Below, in pieces: positions 17,033 through 25,640 of a DNA stretch of 64,000 nt. A program made the position numbers and the translations under genes. The notes under the pieces were generated by a model. That model searched no databases. It worked only from the letters and a program-made list of their open reading frames with translations, and had not been told where the DNA came from. Source of the stretch: an uncultured Fibrobacter sp. (GTDB lineage Bacteria; Fibrobacterota; Fibrobacteria; Fibrobacterales; Fibrobacteraceae); assembly GCA_934699585.1 (NCBI GenBank), contig CAKUWY010000004.1:1-64000 (forward strand), written 5' to 3'. Position 1 is the first letter of the stretch. Each line of letters begins with the position of its first letter.

Positions 17033-18826
17033 ATGTCTCAAAATCTCAAATTCGGAACTCAAGAAGATCTCGCTGAAATCCTCGCCGCTCAGGGCGAATG
17101 CTCCCCGGACTTCCGCAAGGCCAACGCCGACATCTACGCCGGCATGGACTGCCTGGAACAGGGCAAGCTCGTCACCGGTAAGATTAGCCAGGTGAACGAT
17201 CAGGAAGTGCTGATCGACGTGAACTACAAGTCCGAAGGTGTCATTGACCGTGCTGAATTCAAGGACACGGACTCCCTCGAAATCGGTTCCGAAATCGAAG
17301 TGTTTGTCGAAAAGCTGGAAGATGAAGACGGACGTCTCATCCTCTCCAAGCAGAAGGCCGACTTCGTGCGCGTGTGGGACCGCATCCACGCCGCTTTCGA
17401 AAACAACGAAGTCGTGCGCGGTACGCTCACCAAGCGTATCAAGGGCGGTGTGGTTGTCGACCTGTTCGGCATCGACGCCTTCTTGCCGGGTTCCCAGATC
17501 GACCTCCGTCAGATCCCGGACATCAACGCCCTCATCGGTCAGGAATTCGACCTCAAGGTTATCAAGGTCAACAAGGCCCGCCGCAACATCGTCGTTTCTC
17601 GCCGTGTGGTTCTCGAAGAAGAACGCAACAAGCAGCGTGGCGACGTGCTCGAAACCCTCGAAAAGAATCAGGTTCGCAAGGGTATCGTCAAGAACATCAC
17701 TGACTTCGGTGCATTCATTGACCTGGGCGGCGTAGATGGCCTGCTCCACATCACCGACATGAGCTACAAGCGCATCAACCACCCCACCGAAATGGTCCAG
17801 CTTGGCCAGGAAGTCGAAGTCATGGTTCTCGACTTCAACGACAAGAAGGAACGCATCTCTCTGGGCATGAAGCAGCTTAAGCCCCATCCGTGGAAGGACA
17901 TCGCCGAACGTTACCCCGAAGGCGCTATCGTCAAGGGTAAGGTTGTGTCCATTACCGATTACGGTGCATTCGTTGAACTGGATAGCGGCGTCGAAGGCCT
18001 CATCCACGTTTCCGAAATGTCCTGGACCCAGCATGTCAAGCATCCGTCCAAAATCCTCACCGTTGGTCAGGAAGTGGAAGCCGTGGTGCTCAAGGTCGAA
18101 GAAGATGCAGAACGCATCTCTCTCGGCATGAAGCAGCTGGAAAGCGATCCGTGGGATTCTATCGAAACTGAACTTCCCCCGGGTGCCCGCGTGGTTGGTG
18201 AAATCCGCAACATCGCTTCCTTCGGCGCCTTCGTCGAAATCAAGGAAGGTGTTGATGGCCTCATCCACGTGTCTGACATGTCCTGGACCAAGAAGATCAC
18301 CCACCCCAACGAAATGGTCAAGAAGGGTGACAAGGTGGAATGCGTCGTGCTGGCCGTCGATAAGGAAAAGCGCCGCATTTCTCTCTCCATGAAGCACCTC
18401 ACCGAAGACCCGTGGGATTCTGTGGAAACCACATACCCCGTGGACGCCGAAGTGAAGGGCAAGATTGTTCGCATGCTGGACCGCGGTGTCGTGGTTGAAC
18501 TCGCTGACGGTATCGAAGGTTTCATTCCGGTCTCCAAGCTCACCGCCGAATACATCAAGGTTCCTGCCGATGCATTCAAGGTTGGCGACGAAGTTCCGGC
18601 TGTGGTGACCGAAATCGACCAGAACAACCGCAAGATCTTCCTCTCTGTGGTGGACTACTTCAAGAACCGTGAATCTGCCGAGCTGAAGGCTTGGATGGAC
18701 TCTCACAAGCCGGGCGAATCTGGCACCACCATCGGTGAAGCCGCCGCCCCCAAGAAGAAGAGCACCAAGAAGAAGGCTGAGAAGGCTGCTGACGAAGCTG
18801 CCGAAAAGCCGGCTGAAGAAGCCTAA
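17033..18826 (+). CDS. rpsA: 30S ribosomal protein S1
   Basis: 597 residues with six S1 RNA-binding domains. The first two (from about residues 45 and 130) are divergent, as usual for the ribosome-binding part; four regular repeats of the type GAFI/VDL...GLLHI/VS-M follow from about residue 215. The tail is alanine/lysine-rich (KKKSTKKKAEKAA). S1 brings mRNAs to the 30S subunit. Highly biased codon use fits strong expression. A terminator follows at 18944. Confidence 0.96.
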   Translation: MSQNLKFGTQEDLAEILAAQGECSPDFRKANADIYAGMDCLEQGKLVTGKISQVNDQEVLIDVNYKSEGVIDRAEFKDTDSLEIGSEIEVFVEKLEDEDGRLILSKQKADFVRVWDRIHAAFENNEVVRGTLTKRIKGGVVVDLFGIDAFLPGSQIDLRQIPDINALIGQEFDLKVIKVNKARRNIVVSRRVVLEEERNKQRGDVLETLEKNQVRKGIVKNITDFGAFIDLGGVDGLLHITDMSYKRINHPTEMVQLGQEVEVMVLDFNDKKERISLGMKQLKPHPWKDIAERYPEGAIVKGKVVSITDYGAFVELDSGVEGLIHVSEMSWTQHVKHPSKILTVGQEVEAVVLKVEEDAERISLGMKQLESDPWDSIETELPPGARVVGEIRNIASFGAFVEIKEGVDGLIHVSDMSWTKKITHPNEMVKKGDKVECVVLAVDKEKRRISLSMKHLTEDPWDSVETTYPVDAEVKGKIVRMLDRGVVVELADGIEGFIPVSKLTAEYIKVPADAFKVGDEVPAVVTEIDQNNRKIFLSVVDYFKNRESAELKAWMDSHKPGESGTTIGEAAAPKKKSTKKKAEKAADEAAEKPAEEA

Positions 18827-18942
18827 TTGGTTGTGGGTTATGAGTGATGAGTTCGCAAGCCTATGGCTTGCTTTGAGGTGAAATAATGGCGCTTCGCGCA
18901 AAATGAAAGCACCTGGAACTCATCGCTAATCAAACGCTTAAA

Positions 18943-18981
18943 GGAATCCCGCGGGTAAAACCGCGGGGTTTCTTTTTGTTT
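18943..18981 (+). terminator. Rho-independent terminator after rpsA
   Basis: AATCCCGCGG and CCGCGGGGTTT arms around a GTAAAA loop, followed by TCTTTTTGTTT. It lies about 120 bases after the rpsA stop; the bases between look like scrambled dispersed-repeat sequence. Confidence 0.85.
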
Positions 18982-19042
18982 AGAAGATTCTATGTATTTG
19001 GTCAACCAATAATTACTAATCGCTGTTTACTATTTTAGTGTT

Positions 19043-20098
19043 ATGGAAAGGCGAATTCAAGAGTTTGATGTTTTGCGCGTGCTTGCGATGCTGTTTGTAA
19101 TAACGTATCATTTTTGGTATGAGTATGCAACGGACGGCCTGCCACATGTAAACCTCTTCTATGTTACACCGAATTACGATTTTGGAAATGTCGCTGTGAC
19201 GATTTTTCTGATTCTTTCGGGAAGTGTACTTTATAAAAAATATGGTGCAGCAGACACGTTTGAAAAGATTCCGCTAAAGACGTTTTATCTAAAACGGATA
19301 AAAACGATCTATCCGCCATTTTGGCTTTTGAGTCTTTATATTCCCTTTACGATGGTACGACATCTAATAAATGATGGGAATTTGTTTTTTTTAGGAAATC
19401 CGCTTAAGCTGTTGCTTACGGTTATTGGATTTGATGGCTATTTCAGAGGGCTTGGCTTTGAGACTTACGCTTTTTGTGGGGACTGGTTTGTTGGAGCTAT
19501 TGTGTTTTTATATGTATTGTTCCCGTTGTTAGCCAAGTGGTATCGAAAGAATCCCGTTCTAATGTTGATTCAATTGGCTATTCTTTATGGGGCTCAGTAT
19601 TTGATTCCTGCTGAATATGATAGCGTGTTCAGCATTTTACCTGTGACGATTTCATTTAAATTTTGTTTGGGTTTTTATCTTGTTGAAAAATTGGAATATT
19701 TAAGAAATGTTCGTGTAGCGTTGTCTGCTGGGCTTGTTTTTGCATTGCTTTCCTTTTTTAACATTCCTGGGCGAATAAATACGGATTGCCTAGGGGCTAT
19801 TGCTGCAATAGCCCTTTTTGCAGTGGTTTTTTCTGTTTCTCCGTGGGTTCTTCGCTATAATGTGGCTGTGGCTTCAATAAAAAAATTGGCTACACTGTCA
19901 TATTGTGTGTTCCTGGTTCAGCATGTCGCCATAGTTTGGACAAAAAGGTTTTTTGTTGCTTTTTTTGAAGGAATGCAATGGCAATTTTCATGTTGGACTA
20001 GTGTGTTTTTTTTAGCCTTGACTTTTGCCGTAATTCTCGCTGTCTCATGGATTTTGAAGTTGGTTACTGATAGAATTGTCTGTTGTTTTGCAAAATGA
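19043..20098 (+). CDS. Membrane acyltransferase (acyltransferase 3 family)
   Basis: 351 residues with about ten predicted membrane segments. The N-terminus RIQEFDVLRVLAMLFVITYHFWYEY carries the conserved early Arg and the His of the OafA/acyltransferase-3 family, which transfers acetyl or other acyl groups to envelope sugars. The gene is more AT-rich than the flanking housekeeping genes and stands alone, with no glycan cluster around it, so its substrate cannot be told. The 3' end overlaps the longest possible frame of the next gene but not its likely start. Confidence 0.85.
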   Translation: MERRIQEFDVLRVLAMLFVITYHFWYEYATDGLPHVNLFYVTPNYDFGNVAVTIFLILSGSVLYKKYGAADTFEKIPLKTFYLKRIKTIYPPFWLLSLYIPFTMVRHLINDGNLFFLGNPLKLLLTVIGFDGYFRGLGFETYAFCGDWFVGAIVFLYVLFPLLAKWYRKNPVLMLIQLAILYGAQYLIPAEYDSVFSILPVTISFKFCLGFYLVEKLEYLRNVRVALSAGLVFALLSFFNIPGRINTDCLGAIAAIALFAVVFSVSPWVLRYNVAVASIKKLATLSYCVFLVQHVAIVWTKRFFVAFFEGMQWQFSCWTSVFFLALTFAVILAVSWILKLVTDRIVCCFAK

Positions 20099-20117
20099 TT
20101 TTTATCTTGTACCTGTG

Positions 20118-21323
20118 ATGAAAAAGATTTTTTTGAGTGCTTTGGTTGGGACAGTCGCCCTTTCTTTTTGGGGGTGCGCTGGTGGGCCCAAGGTAGATGA
20201 CCCGGAATTTTTCAAGAACAAGTCGGGTGTTATCGGCGTGTTCAGGCAGCCCGCCTTCTACTGCAGCGAGGCAAGCCCCCAGTATATGCAGCTGGGAGAT
20301 TCTACGGTGCTGGTGAAACCCGCCTATAGCGAAGACCAGGACAACCTCTTTGTGCAGGAGATGGGCCCGGGAGTTGCAACCCTGAAATACTACGAATACG
20401 CCTGTGGCGAGGACAAGCACAAGTTCGTGCTGGATACCACCCGCAAGGACGGGGCGTCGGGCCTGGTGGTGCCGGAATCGGGATTCTGCAAGACGGTGGT
20501 TTCCTTTGTGGAAGGGGACAGGCTGTTTACCCAGAACGACGACCTGCTCATTGAATTTTTCGAGAAGCACAAGGTGGCCACCGGCTTCCACATGATTCCC
20601 TACTGCGAAGTGGTGACGCCGAGAGGCCGGACTGTATCGACGGGCATGGATTCGGATTCCTTGCTGCAGGTGAAATACGAGGCGGCTATTGCCGATGCGG
20701 CTGAAGCGAAACAAGAAGAGATTTACCCGCTGGTCACCGTCACGCCTGAGTCGGATGGAGTGACTTGGGACAGGGATTCTACCCGCGTACTGGTGATTAC
20801 CTTCCACGACAGGCCCGACATTTACGATACGGATACCCTAGTGATGTCTCAGGAGGTGTGGGCAGTTTCAGAAAGGGAACTGTATTCCTGGTATAAGGCG
20901 AACAAGACCGGTGTGAAGGATTGGGATGTTCGGCTCAAGCAGTTGCTGGGAATCCGTGCAAGCAAGAAGTACACCCACTTCTCCGCCTTGTGGGTAAAGC
21001 CCATCGACCTGGTGCGTCCGGCATATCAGACCGATGTAAAGTTGGATTCCATGACACTGAAGTTTGACGAAAGCTTTGACGACTACACCTACGACAAGGA
21101 ATTCAAGCTCTCGTTCAAGCGCTGGTTCGACGACAGCCGCGCAAAGGCCTACGTCAAGAAAACGGGGTACCCCTGGACCCGCCTGGGCTATACCTATGAC
21201 TGGGGCGCCGAAGACAAGAAATACGGTCTCACGGAATTCCTGATTTTGCAGGACTCCCATGTGCGGGTGCAGTTCACCAAGAACGTGCCTACCTTCGTGA
21301 AGTGGCTGGAAGAGCGGAACTAG
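20118..21323 (+). CDS. Putative lipoprotein of unknown function
   Basis: 401 residues from the ATG at 20118; a longer frame from 20076 is unlikely because the signal peptide starts at MKKIFLSALVGTVALSFWGC. The lipobox Cys is followed by AGGPKVDD. The mature protein is hydrophilic, with no recognised domain. It starts 19 bases after the acyltransferase stop and may be co-transcribed with it. Confidence 0.75.
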   Translation: MKKIFLSALVGTVALSFWGCAGGPKVDDPEFFKNKSGVIGVFRQPAFYCSEASPQYMQLGDSTVLVKPAYSEDQDNLFVQEMGPGVATLKYYEYACGEDKHKFVLDTTRKDGASGLVVPESGFCKTVVSFVEGDRLFTQNDDLLIEFFEKHKVATGFHMIPYCEVVTPRGRTVSTGMDSDSLLQVKYEAAIADAAEAKQEEIYPLVTVTPESDGVTWDRDSTRVLVITFHDRPDIYDTDTLVMSQEVWAVSERELYSWYKANKTGVKDWDVRLKQLLGIRASKKYTHFSALWVKPIDLVRPAYQTDVKLDSMTLKFDESFDDYTYDKEFKLSFKRWFDDSRAKAYVKKTGYPWTRLGYTYDWGAEDKKYGLTEFLILQDSHVRVQFTKNVPTFVKWLEERN

Positions 21324-21332
21324 GTTTTCTGA

Positions 21333-22130
21333 TTATCGATGGACCAAGACCCGCCACAACTGCTGGCGGGCATTCTTGTATTTGCGTTCGAAGGCGGTGA
21401 TGGGCTGCCTCGGCGAAAAGGCCTTGCAGCTAATAGATTTCACTACTACATTGTCATCCCCGGCTTGACCGGGGATCTCCTTGACTATACCCGCCGCCAG
21501 TTCAAATTCCCGTGCGTAGATTTCCCAGTTGGTCCGCAGTTCCGTTTCTTGTGCTAGCTGCAACAGGGTAGGGAATATGGGGTGCAGGTGGAAACGCCTG
21601 CCCGCTTCGCTCTGCTTTGGCCAGGGATTGGGGTAATAGAGAGCGTGGTAGGGAATGACCCATTGCCCGCTTGTTACCTTGTCCAAAGCGAGCCGCCAAA
21701 AATCGATGAGTTCCGCCCGGACATAGAAAATGTTTTTAGGTGCTTCTTGCTGGGCGTCACCGTTTCGCGCCTCGGTGCCGCGGGACTGACCGGTGTCGAA
21801 GGCTCTGCCCGCCTTGTCCAGGCGTAAGGCGGACTTGTCGATGCCGATGACGGGATAGTCCGGAAAGCGCCTTGCCAGATGTTGTGTGCTTTCGCCGGTG
21901 CCGCATCCTGAATCCAGAATGACGGGCAGTGGCAAGCGGGATGGTCCTTCGGACTGGGCGTGCCCTTTGGCGGAAAAGTTCGCGATGAACTGTTCCGCGT
22001 CGGCGAAAGCATTCCGGGTGTGGTCGGCGATGGGCCTCTTGTATTCGGTGGTGGCGTACCTGCGGACCAGCTTTTCCAAATCCTTAAAGGGACCGTCTTG
22101 GTTGGACAGGACTTCGCGAACGTTGTTCAT
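21333..22130 (-). CDS. TrmB-like tRNA (guanine-N7)-methyltransferase
   Basis: 265 residues. SAM-binding motif LDSGCGTGESTQHLA and the downstream IGIDKS strand; the family signature appears as NPWPKQSEAGRRF (TrmB: DPWPKxxHxxRR). TrmB makes m7G46 in tRNA. The missing His and altered Asp make substrate identity less certain. The start overlaps the stop of the sigma-54 activator upstream by four bases, so they form one operon. Near residue 220 the peptide EIPGQAGDD is encoded by a dispersed stem-loop repeat (21453-21480) inserted in frame. Confidence 0.8.
   Translation of the reverse strand: MNNVREVLSNQDGPFKDLEKLVRRYATTEYKRPIADHTRNAFADAEQFIANFSAKGHAQSEGPSRLPLPVILDSGCGTGESTQHLARRFPDYPVIGIDKSALRLDKAGRAFDTGQSRGTEARNGDAQQEAPKNIFYVRAELIDFWRLALDKVTSGQWVIPYHALYYPNPWPKQSEAGRRFHLHPIFPTLLQLAQETELRTNWEIYAREFELAAGIVKEIPGQAGDDNVVVKSISCKAFSPRQPITAFERKYKNARQQLWRVLVHR
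21451..21482. repeat. Dispersed stem-loop repeat inside the TrmB-like gene
   Basis: GTC, ATCCCCGG, loop CTTGA, CCGGGGAT, CTCC: an 8-bp perfect stem with the flanks shared by copies at 32534, 37747, 43261 and 53278. Here it lies within coding sequence and adds about ten residues. Confidence 0.75.
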
Positions 22131-23272
22131 TCTTGGACCTCGATGCCGTACTTGTTCACCTTGTAATGCATCATGCGGGGGCTTACCTGAAGGTCGCGGC
22201 CGGCGGCGCTCAGGTTCCCGTTGTTTTTGCGCAGGGCCTCCATCAGGATTTCTTTTTCGTAGGAACGGAGCAGCGTGGAGAGCGACGCCGGACCTTCGGG
22301 AATGAGCGACGTGCCCGAGGTAACGTCGGTCTGCAATGTAGGCGGAAGGTCGTAAGCGTTGATGCTCACGTCTGTGGTGGCGAGGCAGGCGTGCTCGATG
22401 CAGTTTTCCAGTTCCCGCACGTTGCCCGGCCAGTGGTAGCTCATGAGCATGTCGATGGCGGGAGTGCTGAGCCTCTGGATTTTCTTGCCGTATTTCAGGT
22501 TCATCTTGGCGATGAAATGGTCCGCCAAAAGCAAAATGTCTGTTTTGCGTTGGGACAGTTCCGGCAGCTTGATCTGGAAAATGTTCAGGCGGTAGTAGAG
22601 GTCTTCGCGGAAAAGCCCCTGTTGCATCAGGATTTCCAGGTCCTTGCCGGTGCTGGCGATAATCCGGATGTTTGCGTTCTGGAAAATGTTGCTCCCCAGT
22701 CGGCTGAACCGACGGTCTTGCAGGAACTGCAGCAATTTGGTTTGTGCGGCAAGGGGCAGGGAGCCGACCTCGTCTATAAAAAGGGTGCCGCCGTTTGCCT
22801 GCTCCGCCTTGCCCAGGTGGCGCGCGGTGGCGCCAGTGAAGGCGCTCCTTTCGTAGCCGAACAGTTCACTTTCCAGGGAGTTGAATCCTTCGCCTGCGTT
22901 CAGGGAATCGCAGTTCAAGATGACGAAGGGCCCACTTGCCCTTTCGGACATGCGGTGCAAAGTCCTTGCGGTGTGTTCCTTGCCGGTACCTGCCGCCCCG
23001 CGAATAAGCACTACGGCGTCGCTACTTGCGATTTGTCGCACCTGCCGCTCCACCTCTTGCATGGCGCGGGTGTTTCCGATGAGATCGCTTGGAGTGCCGC
23101 CCATGAGGTCCCGAAGTTCCTGGAATTTCTTTTGGTACCCCGTTTCGACGGCGGCGAAATTGTTGCCGATGATTTCTTGCAGCCTCTGCCTCAGACGGTC
23201 CTTGGCACGGATATGGTGCAGGGCGTCGTCGATTTGGCGCAGGGCCTCTGTTTGCAGGGCGTTGAATTCCAT
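22127..23272 (-). CDS. Sigma-54-dependent transcriptional activator
   Basis: 381 residues. A short N-terminal region of about 60 residues replaces the usual receiver or sensor domain. The AAA+ domain has Walker A GAAGTGKEHT, the sigma-54 contact loop as ERSAFTGAT, and LFIDEVGSLP as Walker B. A Fis-type helix-turn-helix ends the protein (NGNLSAAGRDLQVSPRMMHYKV). Divergent from glnN, whose upstream region contains a sigma-54 promoter and two dyads, so it probably controls glnN and perhaps itself. In the first AAA motif the usual GESGTGKE is GAAGTGKE. Confidence 0.93.
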   Translation of the reverse strand: MEFNALQTEALRQIDDALHHIRAKDRLRQRLQEIIGNNFAAVETGYQKKFQELRDLMGGTPSDLIGNTRAMQEVERQVRQIASSDAVVLIRGAAGTGKEHTARTLHRMSERASGPFVILNCDSLNAGEGFNSLESELFGYERSAFTGATARHLGKAEQANGGTLFIDEVGSLPLAAQTKLLQFLQDRRFSRLGSNIFQNANIRIIASTGKDLEILMQQGLFREDLYYRLNIFQIKLPELSQRKTDILLLADHFIAKMNLKYGKKIQRLSTPAIDMLMSYHWPGNVRELENCIEHACLATTDVSINAYDLPPTLQTDVTSGTSLIPEGPASLSTLLRSYEKEILMEALRKNNGNLSAAGRDLQVSPRMMHYKVNKYGIEVQE

Positions 23273-23315
23273 GACCTAAATATAGGATTGTTAGGCGGTT
23301 TGTTTTGTTTGTATT

Positions 23316-23329
23316 TTACAAATATGTAA
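23316..23329. promoter_or_regulatory. Operator-like dyad 1 upstream of glnN
   Basis: TTACA-AATA-TGTAA, a perfect 5-bp inverted repeat. A second dyad of the same sequence type lies 29 bp further on. Likely binding site for the divergent Fis-type activator (inference). Confidence 0.6.
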
Positions 23330-23343
23330 TAATAGTGATGAAT

Positions 23344-23359
23344 TTTACAAAAATGTAAA
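23344..23359. promoter_or_regulatory. Operator-like dyad 2 upstream of glnN
   Basis: TTTACA-AAAA-TGTAAA, a perfect 6-bp inverted repeat with the same core as the dyad at 23316. It ends only six bases before the GG of the sigma-54 promoter, unusually close for an enhancer site. Confidence 0.6.
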
Positions 23360-23363
23360 GAAA

Positions 23364-23380
23364 ACGGCCTAAAATTTGCC
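23364..23380 (+). promoter_or_regulatory. Sigma-54 (-24/-12) promoter of glnN
   Basis: CGGCCTAAAATTTGCC holds GG at 23366 and GC at 23378 with exactly ten bases between, and the TT before GC. The consensus is TGGCACN5TTGC. It points toward glnN, whose ATG is about 65 bases downstream. Confidence 0.7.
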
Positions 23381-23444
23381 ATTTTTTCACTGCAAAGCTA
23401 CCATTCTCCTTTCTATTTTTCGCCCCGAAACAAAAGGACGCACT

Positions 23445-25562
23445 ATGATCAGCACCCGCAAGAATACTGTCAACGATATCGCTTCGGCACCTGCCACCCC
23501 CATCAAGCCCGCCACGCCGGCAAACATCGACTATTTCGGCGAAGACGTGTTCAACGCCCGGGCCATGCGGAACTACCTTTCCAAGGAAACCTGCGAAAAG
23601 CTTTTGGCTACCATCGACGAGGGCGCTCCCCTGGACGCCAACATCGCAAGCGAAGTGGCCCATGCCATGAAGCGCTGGGCCCTGGACCGTGGCGCCACCC
23701 ACTTTACCCACTGGTTCCAGCCCCTTACCGGCTCTACCGCCGAAAAACACGATTCCTTCTTGGAACTGGAAGAAGGCAAGCCCATCATGGTGTTCAGCGG
23801 CAAGAACCTGATTGTGGGTGAGCCAGACGCCTCCAGTTTCCCCAGCGGGGGCCTGCGCTCCACCTTCGAGGCCCGCGGCTACACCGCCTGGGACCCCACC
23901 AGTCCCGCTTTTATCAAGCGTCACGGCAACGGTGCGACCCTTTGCATTCCCACGGCATTCTGCAGCTATACCGGCGAGGCCCTGGACAAGAAGACGCCCC
24001 TGCTCCGCAGCTTGCAGGCCCTTTCCAAGTCCACCCGTAGGCTCATGACCTGTTTTAAGGCGAGCCCCAAGAAGACCACCGTGACTCTTGGCGCCGAACA
24101 GGAATATTTCTTGATCGACAAGCGCTTTTACCTGCAACGGCCGGACCTGTACCAGGCGGGCCGCACCATCTTCGGGGCAACACCTGCCAAGCACCAGCAG
24201 ATGGACGACCACTACTTCGGTAGCATTCCCACCCGCATCTTGAACTTTATGAACGATGTGGAAATGGAACTGTGGAAACTGGGCATTCCGGCCAAGACCC
24301 GCCACAACGAGGTGGCTCCTGCCCAGTTCGAACTGGCTCCCATCTTTGAAGAGGTGAACCTGGCCTGCGACCACAACATGCAGATTATGGAAGTGCTCCG
24401 TCAGGTGGCGGACAGGCACGGGCTGGTTTGCCTGCTCCACGAAAAGCCCTTTGCCGGCGTGAACGGCTCGGGCAAGCACAACAACTGGAGCATTACTTAC
24501 GGTCATGGAAACCTGCTGAACCCCGGCAAGGACCCGCACCAGAACGCTGTTTTCTTGACGGCCCTCTGCGCCGTGATTTATGCGGTGGATACCCACGCCG
24601 ACCTGCTCCGCATGACGGTGGCGGGAGCGGGCAACGACCATCGTCTTGGGGCCAACGAGGCACCTCCGGCAATCATGTCCATCTATCTGGGAGACCAGCT
24701 GATGGACGTGATCGACCAGCTGGAACAGGGCGTGCCCAAGTCCAGCAAGCAGGCGGGTGCCATGCGGATTGGCGCTGACGCCTTGCCGCCGCTCCCTCGG
24801 GACGCTACCGACCGTAACCGCACCAGCCCCTTCGCCTTTACGGGAAACAAGTTCGAATTCCGCGCTCCGGGCTCTAGCCAGAGCTGTTCCGAACCCAACG
24901 TGGTGCTGAACACCATCGTGGCCGAAGCTTTCGACATGATTGCGGAACAGCTGGAAAAACTGGACGAGAAGAATTTCCACACGGGGCTGCAGAAGATTCT
25001 CCAGAAAATCGTGAAGGAACACAAGCGCGTAATTTTCAACGGAAACGGCTATACCGACGAATGGATTGCCGAAGCGGAACGCCGCGGGCTGCCTAACATC
25101 AAGACCTCCATGGAAGCCATGAAGGCCCTGGTGAAAGACGAGAACGTGGCCCTGTTCGAAAAGTACGGCGTGATGAACCGTCGTGAGATGGAATCCCGCT
25201 ACGAAGTGAACGTGGAGGATTTCCACAAGCGTATCCACATCGAAGGGGAAATCGCCCGTGACCTGGCGAAGAACGTGATTTTGCCCAAGGTGGTGGATTC
25301 TTACTCCAAGGCCCTCAAGACCAACGAAATGGCCCTGAACCAGGGATTCCCCGGTCTGGACAGCTACGCCAAGGCTCTGGGCGAAGGCTCTTCGAAACTG
25401 ATGGCCGCCATTGCCAAGATGGAGGCCTGCCTGGAGAAGGACCACGAGGATATTCTCGACGCCATGGCGGAACTCCGCGGCGTGGTGGACGCCCTGGAAA
25501 AAATCGTGCCCGATGACTGCTGGCCCCTGCCCAAGTACAGGGAAATGCTGTTCATCTACTAA
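23445..25562 (+). CDS. glnN: Glutamine synthetase type III
   Basis: 705 residues from the ATG at 23445 (MISTRKNTVNDIAS), the size typical of GSIII; the frame extends upstream to 23376 through the promoter but without a ribosome site. Makes glutamine from glutamate, ammonia and ATP. Seen are LGAEQEYFLID (metal-binding Glu), the NEVAPAQFELAP motif, GVNGSGKHNNWS and NRTSPFAFTGNKFEFR, all GSIII landmarks. A sigma-54 promoter and the divergent activator indicate nitrogen-responsive control. Confidence 0.97.
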   Translation: MISTRKNTVNDIASAPATPIKPATPANIDYFGEDVFNARAMRNYLSKETCEKLLATIDEGAPLDANIASEVAHAMKRWALDRGATHFTHWFQPLTGSTAEKHDSFLELEEGKPIMVFSGKNLIVGEPDASSFPSGGLRSTFEARGYTAWDPTSPAFIKRHGNGATLCIPTAFCSYTGEALDKKTPLLRSLQALSKSTRRLMTCFKASPKKTTVTLGAEQEYFLIDKRFYLQRPDLYQAGRTIFGATPAKHQQMDDHYFGSIPTRILNFMNDVEMELWKLGIPAKTRHNEVAPAQFELAPIFEEVNLACDHNMQIMEVLRQVADRHGLVCLLHEKPFAGVNGSGKHNNWSITYGHGNLLNPGKDPHQNAVFLTALCAVIYAVDTHADLLRMTVAGAGNDHRLGANEAPPAIMSIYLGDQLMDVIDQLEQGVPKSSKQAGAMRIGADALPPLPRDATDRNRTSPFAFTGNKFEFRAPGSSQSCSEPNVVLNTIVAEAFDMIAEQLEKLDEKNFHTGLQKILQKIVKEHKRVIFNGNGYTDEWIAEAERRGLPNIKTSMEAMKALVKDENVALFEKYGVMNRREMESRYEVNVEDFHKRIHIEGEIARDLAKNVILPKVVDSYSKALKTNEMALNQGFPGLDSYAKALGEGSSKLMAAIAKMEACLEKDHEDILDAMAELRGVVDALEKIVPDDCWPLPKYREMLFIY

Positions 25563-25577
25563 ACCATTTATATGCAA

Positions 25578-25618
25578 AAAACACCCGAGGTTCTTTTGGA
25601 ACTTCGGGTGTTTTTGTT
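25578..25618 (+). terminator. Terminator after glnN
   Basis: ACACCCGAGGTTC and GGAACTTCGGGTGT arms with a TTTT loop, then TTTTTGTTT. A-runs on the left side make it potentially bidirectional, serving the convergent FISUMP gene as well. Confidence 0.85.
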
Positions 25619-25640
25619 TGAAGTGTTTTACGATTTTGGG

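Noticed and set aside
17009..18901. A 630-codon open frame on the minus strand across rpsA
   Set aside because: It is the antisense shadow of a strongly codon-biased ribosomal protein gene; the plus-strand product is unmistakable S1.
23316..25577. A 753-codon minus-strand frame opposite glnN
   Set aside because: Antisense shadow of the GSIII gene; no recognisable domain.
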